From Bacteroidales bacterium (GTDB lineage: Bacteria; Bacteroidota; Bacteroidia; Bacteroidales; Bacteroidaceae), in contig SFFB01000024.1 of the NCBI GenBank assembly GCA_004557035.1, forward strand, positions 1 through 56,498: a stretch of DNA of 56,498 nucleotides. Direction: 5' to 3'. Shown piece after piece: positions 43,694-51,745 of this stretch. The notes under the pieces were generated by a model. The model saw only the letters and a list, made by a program, of their open reading frames with translations, was not told where the DNA came from and searched no databases. How positions within the stretch are numbered: position 1 is the stretch's first letter; each line of letters begins with the position of its first letter. The translations under genes and the position numbers were made by a program.

Positions 43694-44494
43694 GTGAAAC
43701 AATCCGAATTATTGTCCAAAGCGTGGTGCGACCTCATCTTTGACGGACGCAACAAAGACTATGGAGCCTACCGCCTGCGTAGCCGCACCGGACGACGGAT
43801 GCGTTTCGCCCTGATCATCACGGCCGTGCTGGCCATCGTGGCCACCGTCATACCGGCCGGACTCAACCTCTACCTGCGCATCAAACTGCTCAAAAGCTTC
43901 GAAGAAGCCTCCACGCAGGTGAAAATGATGAAGAAACTCGAACAAGACAAACCCTACGAGACGAAACGCATCTCTGCCGGCAGGGCCATGCCTACGGCCA
44001 CCGTCATCAAAGGCGCCGACAATCACCGTCCCGAAATCGTCGAAGAGACACCGGCGGAGGTGGTCTTTGGCACGGGCGGCGAAGAGACGGTGGTGGTAGA
44101 CGGCGAGCGCCTCCTGACCGACCGCGACACGCTCCACAACCGCAACGTCAAAGACCTGCCCTACGAGGGCCCGCAACTGGTGGCCGTTGAGGTGGTCAAA
44201 GAAATGCCGCTGTTTCCCGGAGGCTTCAAGGCCCTTATGGAATGGCTCGACAAAGAGGTGGACTATCCGCGCCGACTCATTGACGAAAATGTGGCGGGCG
44301 ATATGGAGGTGACCTTCTTTATAGACGCGCAGGGCTTGGTCAAGGACCCGGAGGTCACCAAAAGGCTTCAGCCCGATCTCGACCGCATTGTCTTGGCCGC
44401 CATCCAACGTATGCCGCCCTGGCGTCCCGGTACGACCGACGGCCGACCTTGCGCCGTCTGCATCACCCTGCCGCTGCATTTCGAGCCCAAGTGA
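43694..44494 (+). CDS. TonB-like energy transducer
   Basis: About 266 residues: an N-terminal cytoplasmic segment SKAWCDLIFDGRNKDYGAYR typical of Bacteroidetes TonB proteins, one membrane segment (MRFALIITAVLAIVATVIPAG), a periplasmic spacer that lacks a long Pro-rich run, and a TonB C-terminal domain (GDMEVTFFIDAQGLVKDPEV ... MPPWRPGTTDG). It transmits proton-motive force to outer-membrane receptors. I favour the GTG at 43694 (VKQSELLSKAW) because it gives the usual N-terminus and a 60-nt leader. The ATG at 43637 lies 8 bp after the -7 box and would be nearly leaderless, but remains possible. Confidence 0.87.
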   Translation: MKQSELLSKAWCDLIFDGRNKDYGAYRLRSRTGRRMRFALIITAVLAIVATVIPAGLNLYLRIKLLKSFEEASTQVKMMKKLEQDKPYETKRISAGRAMPTATVIKGADNHRPEIVEETPAEVVFGTGGEETVVVDGERLLTDRDTLHNRNVKDLPYEGPQLVAVEVVKEMPLFPGGFKALMEWLDKEVDYPRRLIDENVAGDMEVTFFIDAQGLVKDPEVTKRLQPDLDRIVLAAIQRMPPWRPGTTDGRPCAVCITLPLHFEPK

Positions 44495-44497
44495 CAC

Positions 44498-44582
44498 ACA
44501 GAGTCTAAAAGAAAAAAAGGCTAAAAGTATAAGAGGGTCTTCGTCTCTTTGACTTTGTGTCTCTTCGTCCCTTAGTCTCACA
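44498..44582. repeat. Octamer tract with inverted half after the TonB-like gene
   Basis: A left half of AGTCTAAAAGA-type units is followed by a right half with an 8-nt period (TCTTCGTC, TCTTTGAC, TTTGTGTC, TCTTCGTC, CCTTAGTC). It fills most of the space up to the polyprenyl synthase gene. Confidence 0.6.
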
Positions 44583-44618
44583 CATTATTATATATATTGT
44601 ATACCCACTTCTTCTATT

Positions 44619-45587
44619 ATGTCTGACCACCTGCTCCCACTCATCAACGAGGCCCTCGCGGCCCTGCCCTACCCCCAAGCCCCCGAAGGGCTCTACGAAC
44701 CCATTGCCTACGGTCTTGAAGGCGGCGGCAAACGGCTGCGACCGACTCTGCTGCTGCTGGCCTACAAAGTCTTCGGCCAAAACCCGACCGAGGCACTGCC
44801 GGCTGCCTTGGCACTCGAAATCTACCACAACCACACGCTCCTGCACGACGACCTGATGGACCAGGCGCCTATGCGACGCGGCCGACCCACGGTCTATCGC
44901 AAATGGGACGCCAACACGGCCATTCTTTCCGGCGACACGATGCTCATCATGGCCGTGGAACAGATGAGCCGCCTGGAATGTAGGGCGAGCCACGAGGTAA
45001 TGGCGCTCTTCGTGCGTACGATGAAGGAGGTGTGTGAGGGACAGCAATACGACATGAACTTTGAGCGGATGGCCGATGTGAGCATGGTGGAATATCTCGA
45101 AATGATACGGCTCAAGACGGCCGTGTTGCCAGCTTGTGCCGCCAAGGCCGGCGCCCTCATTGGCGGAGCCGACGAAGCCGCAGCCCAGTCGCTCTACGAC
45201 TTTGCCATACATCTCGGCCTGGCCTTTCAGATACAAGACGACTACCTCGACGTCTACGGTGACCCGAAAGTTTTCGGCAAAAGCATTGGCGGCGACATCG
45301 TCTGCGGCAAAAAGACCTACCTGCTCATCTCAGCACTCAATAAGGCCGAGGATCAAGACAAGGCGCGGCTGAAAGCGTTGATTGGGGACAAGACAATAGC
45401 ACAGGACGAAAAAATCAAGGCCGTGACTGCCCTCTACGACAGCCTGCACATCGCCGAAGAGGCCAAGGCGGCCATAGACCGGCATTTCGCCCTGGCGGCC
45501 CAATGTCTGGACCAGGTCAAGGCCGACCCCGAACGGCTCCAACCGCTCAGAGACTATGCCGAGTCATTGTTGGGACGCAATGTCTGA
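44619..45587 (+). CDS. Trans-type polyprenyl diphosphate synthase
   Basis: The 322-residue isoprenoid chain elongator carries the two Asp-rich motifs DDLMD (first, in HNHTLLHDDLMDQAP) and DDYLD (second, in AFQIQDDYLDVYGD), plus GGKRLRP at the N-terminus and GKKTYL near the end. It condenses IPP with allylic diphosphates. A small-chain product (farnesyl or geranylgeranyl) or a quinone side chain cannot be told apart by motif alone; length fits either. ispH, 3 kb upstream, supplies the substrates. Confidence 0.92.
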   Translation: MSDHLLPLINEALAALPYPQAPEGLYEPIAYGLEGGGKRLRPTLLLLAYKVFGQNPTEALPAALALEIYHNHTLLHDDLMDQAPMRRGRPTVYRKWDANTAILSGDTMLIMAVEQMSRLECRASHEVMALFVRTMKEVCEGQQYDMNFERMADVSMVEYLEMIRLKTAVLPACAAKAGALIGGADEAAAQSLYDFAIHLGLAFQIQDDYLDVYGDPKVFGKSIGGDIVCGKKTYLLISALNKAEDQDKARLKALIGDKTIAQDEKIKAVTALYDSLHIAEEAKAAIDRHFALAAQCLDQVKADPERLQPLRDYAESLLGRNV

Positions 45588-45611
45588 CTGCCCAAAGCCC
45601 GAAACAGCCAC

Positions 45612-46397
45612 ATGATGTTTATCGACACCCACACCCACATCTATACCGAAGAGTTTGACGCCGACCGCGCCGACGTGGTGGAGCGTGCACGGCGGGCAGG
45701 CGCCGTGGCGTTGCTCTTGCCCAACATCGACGAGGCTTCTATAGAGCCGATGATGGCACTCTGTGACGCCCATCCTGACCTCTGTCACCCCATGATGGGA
45801 CTGCATCCCACCGAACTGCCTCCCGATCCGTCGCCACTGCTCGACCGGATGGAAGCCATGCTCGCCGAGGGCACGCGCAAGTTTGTGGCCGTGGGCGAGG
45901 TGGGACTCGACTTTTATTGGGACGCCGGCCGGCGCGACGAACAAATCGCCGTGTTTGACCGCCAAATCACCTGGGCCGAACGCTATGGCCTGCCACTCGT
46001 CATACACAGCCGCTCGGCCCACCGCGACCTCGTCGACACCCTCCTGCCCCACCGCGACCGACTGGCACGTGGCGGCGTGTTCCACTGTTTCGGCGGCACG
46101 GCAGAAGAGGCCAAAGAGTTGCTCGACACTTTCCCCGGCTTTTACCTTGGCATCGGCGGCGTAGTCACGTTCAAGCGGTCATCACTGCCCGAGGTGCTGG
46201 CGACCGAAGTGCCGCTCGAGCGTCTGCTCACCGAAACCGACGCGCCCTATCTCGCTCCCGTGCCCTATCGCGGCAAGCGCAACGAACCGGCCTACGTCCC
46301 AATGGTGGTGGCGCGACTCGCCGAGATTTACCACACCACCATCGAGGCCGTCGGCGAAATCACGACCCAAAACGCCCGTCGGCTTTTCGCCATTTAG
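45612..46397 (+). CDS. tatD: TatD-family metal-dependent hydrolase/deoxyribonuclease
   Basis: The 261-residue TIM-barrel hydrolase has the metal ligands of the TatD family in order: FIDTHTHIY, GEVGLDFYWD, LVIHSRSA, VFHCFGG and LTETDAPYLAPVPYRGKRNEP. These act as 3'-5' exonucleases or DNases in quality control. It starts 24 bp after the polyprenyl synthase stop, so is probably cotranscribed. Two ATGs in tandem at 45612 and 45615 are both usable. Confidence 0.93.
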   Translation: MMFIDTHTHIYTEEFDADRADVVERARRAGAVALLLPNIDEASIEPMMALCDAHPDLCHPMMGLHPTELPPDPSPLLDRMEAMLAEGTRKFVAVGEVGLDFYWDAGRRDEQIAVFDRQITWAERYGLPLVIHSRSAHRDLVDTLLPHRDRLARGGVFHCFGGTAEEAKELLDTFPGFYLGIGGVVTFKRSSLPEVLATEVPLERLLTETDAPYLAPVPYRGKRNEPAYVPMVVARLAEIYHTTIEAVGEITTQNARRLFAI

Positions 46398-46429
46398 CAT
46401 CACGCGAGCGACTGAAACTTTCACCCTGC

Positions 46430-46470
46430 AAGCATTTGTATTCACGAAATATACAAATGCTTTTATTTTT
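46430..46470 (+). terminator. Rho-independent terminator after tatD
   Basis: AAGCATTTGTA (46430-46440) and TACAAATGCTT (46452-46462) form an 11-bp stem followed by TTATTTTT. Confidence 0.8.
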
Positions 46471-46496
46471 ATGCGGTTTGTGTGCAAATAAATACG

Positions 46497-46504
46497 TATC
46501 TTTG
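46497..46504 (+). promoter_or_regulatory. -7 box TATCTTTG of asnA
   Basis: It matches TAnnTTTG and gives a leader of ~48 nt before the ATG at 46558. Confidence 0.6.
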
Positions 46505-46557
46505 CCGACGAAAAACAAAATGACACCTTTTGTGTCTCACTGAAAAACATTGCTTAT

Positions 46558-47595
46558 ATGAGTTATCTCATACGTCCCAACAACTACAAGCCCCTGCTCG
46601 ACAAATACGAAACGGAGCAAGGCATCAAGGTCATCAAAGACTTCTTTCAAGACAATCTGGCCACCGGACTGAAATTGCGCCGCGTCACCGGACCGCTGTT
46701 TGTGCGCCGCGGACTGGGCATCAACGACGACCTGAGCGGCACCGAGCGCCCCGTGACGTTCCCCATCAAGGACCTCGACGATGCCCGCGCCGAGGTGGTG
46801 CACTCGCTGGCCAAATGGAAACGCCTCACCTTGGCCGACTATGACGTGACGCCGGGTTATGGCATCTACACCGATATGAACGCCATACGCGCCGACGAGG
46901 AACTGGGCAACCTCCACTCGCTCTATGTGGACCAATGGGATTGGGAGCGCGTCATCACTGCCGAAGACCGCACACTGGCCTATTTGAAGCGCACCGTGAA
47001 ATGCATCTACGCCGCTATGCTCCGTACGGAATTTTTGGTGTGCGAGCGTTTTGAAAGCCTTAAGCCTATGCTGCCCGAAGACATCTACTTCATCCACGCC
47101 GAAGAACTGCGTCAACGCTATCCCGACCTCACCCCCAAAGAGCGCGAAAACACGATTACGCGCGAGCATGGTGCGGTGTTTATCATCGGCATTGGCGGTC
47201 CGCTTGGCGACGGTAAGCCCCACGACCTGCGCGCCCCTGACTACGACGACTACTCCACCATCAGCGAGAGCGGTCTGCCGGGCCTCAACGGCGATCTCTT
47301 GGTGTGGAACGACGTGTTGGGCCGCGCCTTCGAAATCTCTTCGATGGGCATCCGCGTAGACAAGGAGGCCCTGCTGCGGCAACTCAAAGAGAGCGGCAAG
47401 GAAGAACGATTGCAATACTACTTCCACCGCCGGCTTGTCGAGGGCACACTGCCGCTGAGTGTAGGTGGCGGCATCGGGCAGTCGCGCCTGTGTATGCTCT
47501 ACCTGCGCAAAGCCCACATCGGCGAAATCCAAGCCAGCATTTGGCCAGACGAAATGCGCGAGGAATGTGAACGCATCGGCATTCCGCTCATCTAA
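46558..47595 (+). CDS. asnA: Aspartate-ammonia ligase
   Basis: The 345-residue class II aminoacyl-tRNA-synthetase-like enzyme makes asparagine from aspartate, ammonia and ATP. Family segments are continuous: FFQDNLATGLKLRRVTGPLF near residue 30, LGINDDLSGTERPVTFPIKD, GYGIYTDMNAIRADE, SVYVDQWDWE-type LYVDQWDWE, and LPLSVGGGIGQSRLCMLYLR at the C-terminus. Length is full. It has its own promoter, terminator and flanking repeats, so is likely monocistronic. Confidence 0.96.
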   Translation: MSYLIRPNNYKPLLDKYETEQGIKVIKDFFQDNLATGLKLRRVTGPLFVRRGLGINDDLSGTERPVTFPIKDLDDARAEVVHSLAKWKRLTLADYDVTPGYGIYTDMNAIRADEELGNLHSLYVDQWDWERVITAEDRTLAYLKRTVKCIYAAMLRTEFLVCERFESLKPMLPEDIYFIHAEELRQRYPDLTPKERENTITREHGAVFIIGIGGPLGDGKPHDLRAPDYDDYSTISESGLPGLNGDLLVWNDVLGRAFEISSMGIRVDKEALLRQLKESGKEERLQYYFHRRLVEGTLPLSVGGGIGQSRLCMLYLRKAHIGEIQASIWPDEMREECERIGIPLI

Positions 47596-47668
47596 AGGCT
47601 CGGCGACCTCAGCGTTTTGTCTTTCACGACATAAGCCGGAGGCATTACCTTTGAGGTAAGAAAAATAG

Positions 47669-47698
47669 AAAAGAGAGGCTCACGGGCCTCTCTTTTTC
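47669..47698 (+). terminator. Rho-independent terminator after asnA
   Basis: AAAGAGAGGC (47670-47679) pairs with GCCTCTCTTT (47686-47695) and is followed by TTC. It has the same GAGGC/GCCTC core as the terminator at 40779. Confidence 0.75.
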
Positions 47699-47708
47699 GT
47701 TTTCAGGC

Positions 47709-47786
47709 CCTTATGGGGATAAGGAGAGAAAAAACGGGCCTTATGCCAGGAATTTCCGGCCTTATTGCCGTGAGCATCAGCCTTAG
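47709..47786 (+). repeat. 21-nt-period ATAAGGACAG repeat, site 4
   Basis: GATAAGGAGAG begins at 47718; CCTTAT begins at 47739 and 47760, and CCTTAG at 47781, all 21 nt apart. The phase is kept although orientation switches after the first unit. 47790-47995, further downstream, holds nothing I can identify. Confidence 0.65.
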
Positions 47787-48017
47787 GAAAAAGCATTTTG
47801 CAGGCAATAAAGATGTACGTGCGCCTTTGAGAATATGCCTTGACCATAATTATAGCACTGATAGTGAATATCTTACAACATCCAAAGCCGTTTACTCTTG
47901 AATTTTATCCTGTTGTAACAAAAATCGAATGCTTGGCAAAAGAAAACTAAATCTTTCGGGTTTGTTGTCACTGAAGGCCGAAGGATTTGAACGAAGAGAT
48001 AAGAAAAAGAAATTTTA

Positions 48018-48155
48018 TTTGTCTTTGCTCTCACTTGCACTAACTTTCGCCTACGGCGCAAGTTAGGCGGCGGCTCGGGAATGGCAATAAAAACTTGTTT
48101 TTCTTGCCATTCCTCTCGCCTTGCACTAACTTTGCATAAGATAGGCTGCGGCCTC
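48018..48155 (+). repeat. Tandem 86-bp promoter-like repeat with hairpins
   Basis: CTTGCACTAACTTT occurs at 48034 and 48120, 86 bp apart, each followed by a GGCNGCGGC block. In the first unit CTAACTT (48040-48046) and AAGTTAG (48060-48066) form a hairpin. GAATGGCAA (48080-48088) and TTGCCATTC (48105-48113) form a second one. The downstream unit contains a full TAACTTTG -7 box at 48127-48134; the upstream has TAACTTTC. This is similar to repeated intergenic sequences I associate with Bacteroidetes genomes. Confidence 0.6.
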
Positions 48156-48175
48156 AACACAAGCACCCTGCACAA

Positions 48176-49678
48176 ATGCAAAACGACGTTATCATCATTG
48201 GCGGCGGACTCGGCGGACTCTTCACCGGTGTCCTGCTGGCCCGAGAGGGACTGAGCGTGACCATCGTGGAGAAAAACGCTGCCATAGGCGGCGGACTGCA
48301 AACGTTCCACCGGTTTGGCTCAACCTTCGACACGGGTATGCACACCCTCGGCGGCTTCAACCACGGCGACAACCTCGACCGCATCTGCCGCTATCTGGGC
48401 ATCAGAGACCAACTATGCATCAAACCCGACGACTGCCTCACACAAATCACCAACGCCAGCGACGGCGTGACCTATCACATAGACTACGGACGCGAAGGCT
48501 TCGTCAAATCTCTCGCCGGATATTTTCCACACGAAACGGAAAACCTGAAACGCTACGTCGACACGCTCTACAGACTGACCGAGGAGGTGCCCATCTTCCA
48601 TCTGCGCGACACCGAAGACTACATCCTTACCCACTCGCCCGAGTTTCTTATGGCGGCCGACGAACTCATCGCTGCCTATATCACCGACGAAAGACTGAGA
48701 GACCTTCTGGCCTTCATGAACCCAATGTATGGCGGCGTGGCGGGTCACACTCCTGCCTATGTGCACGCGCTAATCAACGTGCTCTACATCAACCGCCCCT
48801 ACCGTTTCGTCGACGACAGTGCCCATCTGGCCCGCCTGCTGGCCGGCGTGATCAAGCAAAACGGCGGACAAATTCTGGCCGGCGAAGAGGTGACTGCACT
48901 TGAAGCCGAAGGCCGACACATCACGGCCGTATGCACACGGCACGGCCACCGGCTCACGGCCGACACCTACATCGCCGCCATTCATCCGCTCACACTCAGC
49001 CACCTGCTGCCGCCTGGCACATGGCCACCGGCCTACAGGAAACGCTTGGAACAAATCGCTCTGACCAACTCGGCTTTCACCGTCTACATCACCTTTAAGC
49101 CGGAGACTTTCCCCTATATCGACCACACCTGCTATTGGCAGGCCGACTACGGGCTGATGTGGCAACACGCCGCCACGCCGCAACCGCTCTGGCCACAAGG
49201 TTTTATGTATTTCACCCCACCGGTGGAAGGACAGAGCAAGTGGGCTGAAAAAATGGTGGTGAACTGCGTGATGGACTTCAAGGAAACAGAACGCTGGAGC
49301 GACACGCTCACACACCACCGCGGCGAGGACTATGAACAATGGAAGGCACAACGCATCGACGCCGTGGTGGAACGGCTCACGTTGCTCCATCCTGACTTCA
49401 GAGACAAAATTGCCCACATCGGCGCCTCAACGCCGCTCACCATCCGCGACTACTACCACACGCCACGAGGCGCTCTCTTCGGCTATGCCAAAGACTGCCA
49501 CCAGCCGGCACTCTCTTATCTGCCCGTACGCACCAAGGCCGACAACCTGCTGCTCACCGGACAGAACGTCAACCTTCACGGCATCTGTGGCGTGCCCCTC
49601 ACGGCCATTGTCACGGCCGAAGCCCTGACCGGCCGCAACCACATCGTGAAAAAAATCCGCGAAGCCACGCCCGATTGA
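48176..49678 (+). CDS. FAD-dependent phytoene desaturase/retinol saturase-like oxidoreductase
   Basis: The 500-residue flavoprotein has an N-terminal FAD site (MQNDVIIIGGGLGGLFTGVL followed by GLSVTIVEKNAAIGGGLQTF) and the C-terminal FAD-closing motif NLLLTGQNVNLHGICGVPLT, as in the CrtI/CrtISO/retinol-saturase family. No carotenoid genes are nearby, so a desaturation, saturation or isomerisation of an unknown lipid or polyene is as far as the sequence goes. It ends 41 bp before a PaaK-like ligase on the same strand, suggesting a two-gene unit. ATG 48176 lies 41 bp after a TAACTTTG -7 box. Confidence 0.87.
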   Translation: MQNDVIIIGGGLGGLFTGVLLAREGLSVTIVEKNAAIGGGLQTFHRFGSTFDTGMHTLGGFNHGDNLDRICRYLGIRDQLCIKPDDCLTQITNASDGVTYHIDYGREGFVKSLAGYFPHETENLKRYVDTLYRLTEEVPIFHLRDTEDYILTHSPEFLMAADELIAAYITDERLRDLLAFMNPMYGGVAGHTPAYVHALINVLYINRPYRFVDDSAHLARLLAGVIKQNGGQILAGEEVTALEAEGRHITAVCTRHGHRLTADTYIAAIHPLTLSHLLPPGTWPPAYRKRLEQIALTNSAFTVYITFKPETFPYIDHTCYWQADYGLMWQHAATPQPLWPQGFMYFTPPVEGQSKWAEKMVVNCVMDFKETERWSDTLTHHRGEDYEQWKAQRIDAVVERLTLLHPDFRDKIAHIGASTPLTIRDYYHTPRGALFGYAKDCHQPALSYLPVRTKADNLLLTGQNVNLHGICGVPLTAIVTAEALTGRNHIVKKIREATPD

Positions 49679-49719
49679 ACCTACCGCCTGCAAAGGCTAA
49701 CCCATACAACCACGCCAAT

Positions 49720-51012
49720 ATGCAAGACATTGAATTTTGCACCACAGAAGAGATTAAGGCCTTTCAAGAAGACTTGCTCCGCAAAAATATGGCCTATCTG
49801 GCCCAAAACTCACCCTACTACAAGCGACTCTTCAAGGCCTACGACATAGACCCGTTGCGCATCAAGCATCTCGAAGACCTCGAACTCATCCCCTTCACCG
49901 AGAAAAAAGACCTGCAACTCTTCAACGAAGACTTCCGCTGCTGCCCCAAAGAGAAAATCATCGACTACATCACCACCTCGGGCACGCTGGGCGACCCCGT
50001 GACCTTCGGCTGTACAGAAAAAGACCTGCAACGACTGGCCTATAACGAGAAAAAATCGTTTGCCTGCGCCGGGCTCCGCCCCGGCAACATCATGCAGTTG
50101 ATGACTACTATGGACAAACGCTTCATGGCGGGATTGGCCTATTTTCTTGGCATACGTGCACTCGGGGCCAGCATCATCCGCGTGGGCAACGGCATCCCCG
50201 AACTGCAATGGGACACTATAAGGCGCCTGCAGCCTGACACGCTGATGTGTGTGCCTTCTTTCATCCTCCACCTCCTGGACTACGCCGAAGCACACGGCAT
50301 TGACTACCGTGCCAGCAGCGTGCGACGCATCATCGGCATAGGCGAAGGACTGCGCGAACAAGACTTCTCGCTCAACCTGCTGGGCCGACGCATCCGTGAG
50401 CGCTGGGACGTAGAACTCTTTGCCACTTACTCGTCGACCGAGATGGGGGCCACCTTCTCTGAATGTCCTCACGGCCAGGGCGGACACGTACATCCGGAAC
50501 TCATCATCGTGGAAATCATCGGCGAAGACGGTCTGCCGGTCGCCGACGGTGAGACGGGCGAAATCGTGGTGACCACACTGGGCGTCGAGGCTATGCCCCT
50601 GTTGCGTTTCCGCACGGGCGACGTGGCCGCCAAAATCACCGAGCCTTGTCCCTGTGGCCGCAATGCCTACCGACTGACGCCCATCATTGGCCGCAAACAC
50701 AATATGATTAAACTCAAAGGTACCACGCTCTATCCGCCCGCCATCAACGACGTGCTAGAAGGCACGCCCTATGTGGCAGCCTATGTGGTAACAGCCTCGA
50801 CCGGCGATGCCGGCACCGATGAGGTTAGCGTGAAGGTGGCTTGTAAAGGCACTCCGGATTTTGACGTGGTCAAAGACCTCAAAGACCGCTTTCGCGCACG
50901 CATCAGAGTGGCACCACATATCGAGTTGGCCTCGGCCGAAGAAGTGCGCCAAGCCAACTTCCCTGGCACAGCCCGCAAACCGGTGAAGTTCATTGACCTA
51001 AGAAAAAAATAA
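49720..51012 (+). CDS. Phenylacetate-CoA ligase / F390-synthetase-like adenylate-forming enzyme
   Basis: The 430-residue ANL-type ligase of the PaaK branch activates a carboxylate as the adenylate and usually transfers it to CoA. Motifs: TTSGTLGDPVTFG (phosphate loop), FATYSSTEMGATFSEC, LLRFRTGDVAAKITEPCPCG and the C-terminal IGRKHNMIKLKGTTLYPPAI. I use ATG 49720 (MQDIEFCTTEEIKAFQE); the longer frame overlaps the previous gene's stop. The usual indolepyruvate oxidoreductase neighbours (iorAB) are absent; instead it follows a CrtI-like flavoprotein, so an aryl-acetate role is uncertain. Confidence 0.88.
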   Translation: MQDIEFCTTEEIKAFQEDLLRKNMAYLAQNSPYYKRLFKAYDIDPLRIKHLEDLELIPFTEKKDLQLFNEDFRCCPKEKIIDYITTSGTLGDPVTFGCTEKDLQRLAYNEKKSFACAGLRPGNIMQLMTTMDKRFMAGLAYFLGIRALGASIIRVGNGIPELQWDTIRRLQPDTLMCVPSFILHLLDYAEAHGIDYRASSVRRIIGIGEGLREQDFSLNLLGRRIRERWDVELFATYSSTEMGATFSECPHGQGGHVHPELIIVEIIGEDGLPVADGETGEIVVTTLGVEAMPLLRFRTGDVAAKITEPCPCGRNAYRLTPIIGRKHNMIKLKGTTLYPPAINDVLEGTPYVAAYVVTASTGDAGTDEVSVKVACKGTPDFDVVKDLKDRFRARIRVAPHIELASAEEVRQANFPGTARKPVKFIDLRKK

Positions 51013-51037
51013 ACCGCTTATCAGTTTTCACAGACCT

Positions 51038-51745
51038 ATGGAAGTGCTCTACGAAGACAATCATATCATCATCGTCAACAAAGCCTCGGGCGAAATCGTC
51101 CAAGGCGACAAGACCGGCGACAAGCCTATGGGCGAGGCCGTTAAAGCCTATATCAAGGAGAAATATGCCAAACCCGGCGATGTGTTTCTCGGTGTCATCC
51201 ACCGGCTGGACCGGCCTGTGACGGGAGTGGTTACCTTTGCCCGGACCGGTAAGGGGCTGGCCCGCATGAGCGAACTGTTCCGCACAGGTGGCGTGCAGAA
51301 AACCTATCACGCCATCGTGACGCCACCGGCCCACTGGCCGGCCGACGCCGAAGAGTGGCACTGCCTCGAAAACTGGCTCACACGCAACGAAAAACAAAAC
51401 AAGAGTTATGCCCACAACACTGAGGTGAAAGGTAGCAAACTGGCCCGCCTCGACTGGCGCCTGCTGGCCAAAGGCGAGCGCTATGCCCTCGTGGAAGTGA
51501 GGCTTCACACGGGCCGGCATCATCAGATACGTTGCCAACTGGCCGCCGCCGGCATGGTGGTGAAAGGCGACTTGAAATATGGTGCCCGACGCAGCAATCC
51601 CGACGGTAGCATCAGCCTCCATGCCCGACGCATTGCCTTCGAACACCCCGTAAGCCACAAGCCCATCGACGTCATCGCGCCCTACCCCGCCGGCAGCCTG
51701 TGGGAAAAGCTGGGCGGAGGGGGAGATGCATCACCCAAAGACTAA
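51038..51745 (+). CDS. RluA-family RNA pseudouridine synthase
   Basis: The 235-residue single-domain pseudouridine synthase contains VIHRLDRPVTGVVTFAR with the catalytic Asp of the HRLDxxTSG motif, a NEKQNKSYA segment, and LVEVRLHTGRHHQIRCQLA. It has no S4 RNA-binding domain, so resembles RluA/TruC or the short RluD-like group; the target uridine (tRNA or 23S rRNA) cannot be assigned. It starts 25 bp after the PaaK-like gene. Its last 15 bp overlap the end of the convergent mntH gene. Confidence 0.92.
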   Translation: MEVLYEDNHIIIVNKASGEIVQGDKTGDKPMGEAVKAYIKEKYAKPGDVFLGVIHRLDRPVTGVVTFARTGKGLARMSELFRTGGVQKTYHAIVTPPAHWPADAEEWHCLENWLTRNEKQNKSYAHNTEVKGSKLARLDWRLLAKGERYALVEVRLHTGRHHQIRCQLAAAGMVVKGDLKYGARRSNPDGSISLHARRIAFEHPVSHKPIDVIAPYPAGSLWEKLGGGGDASPKD

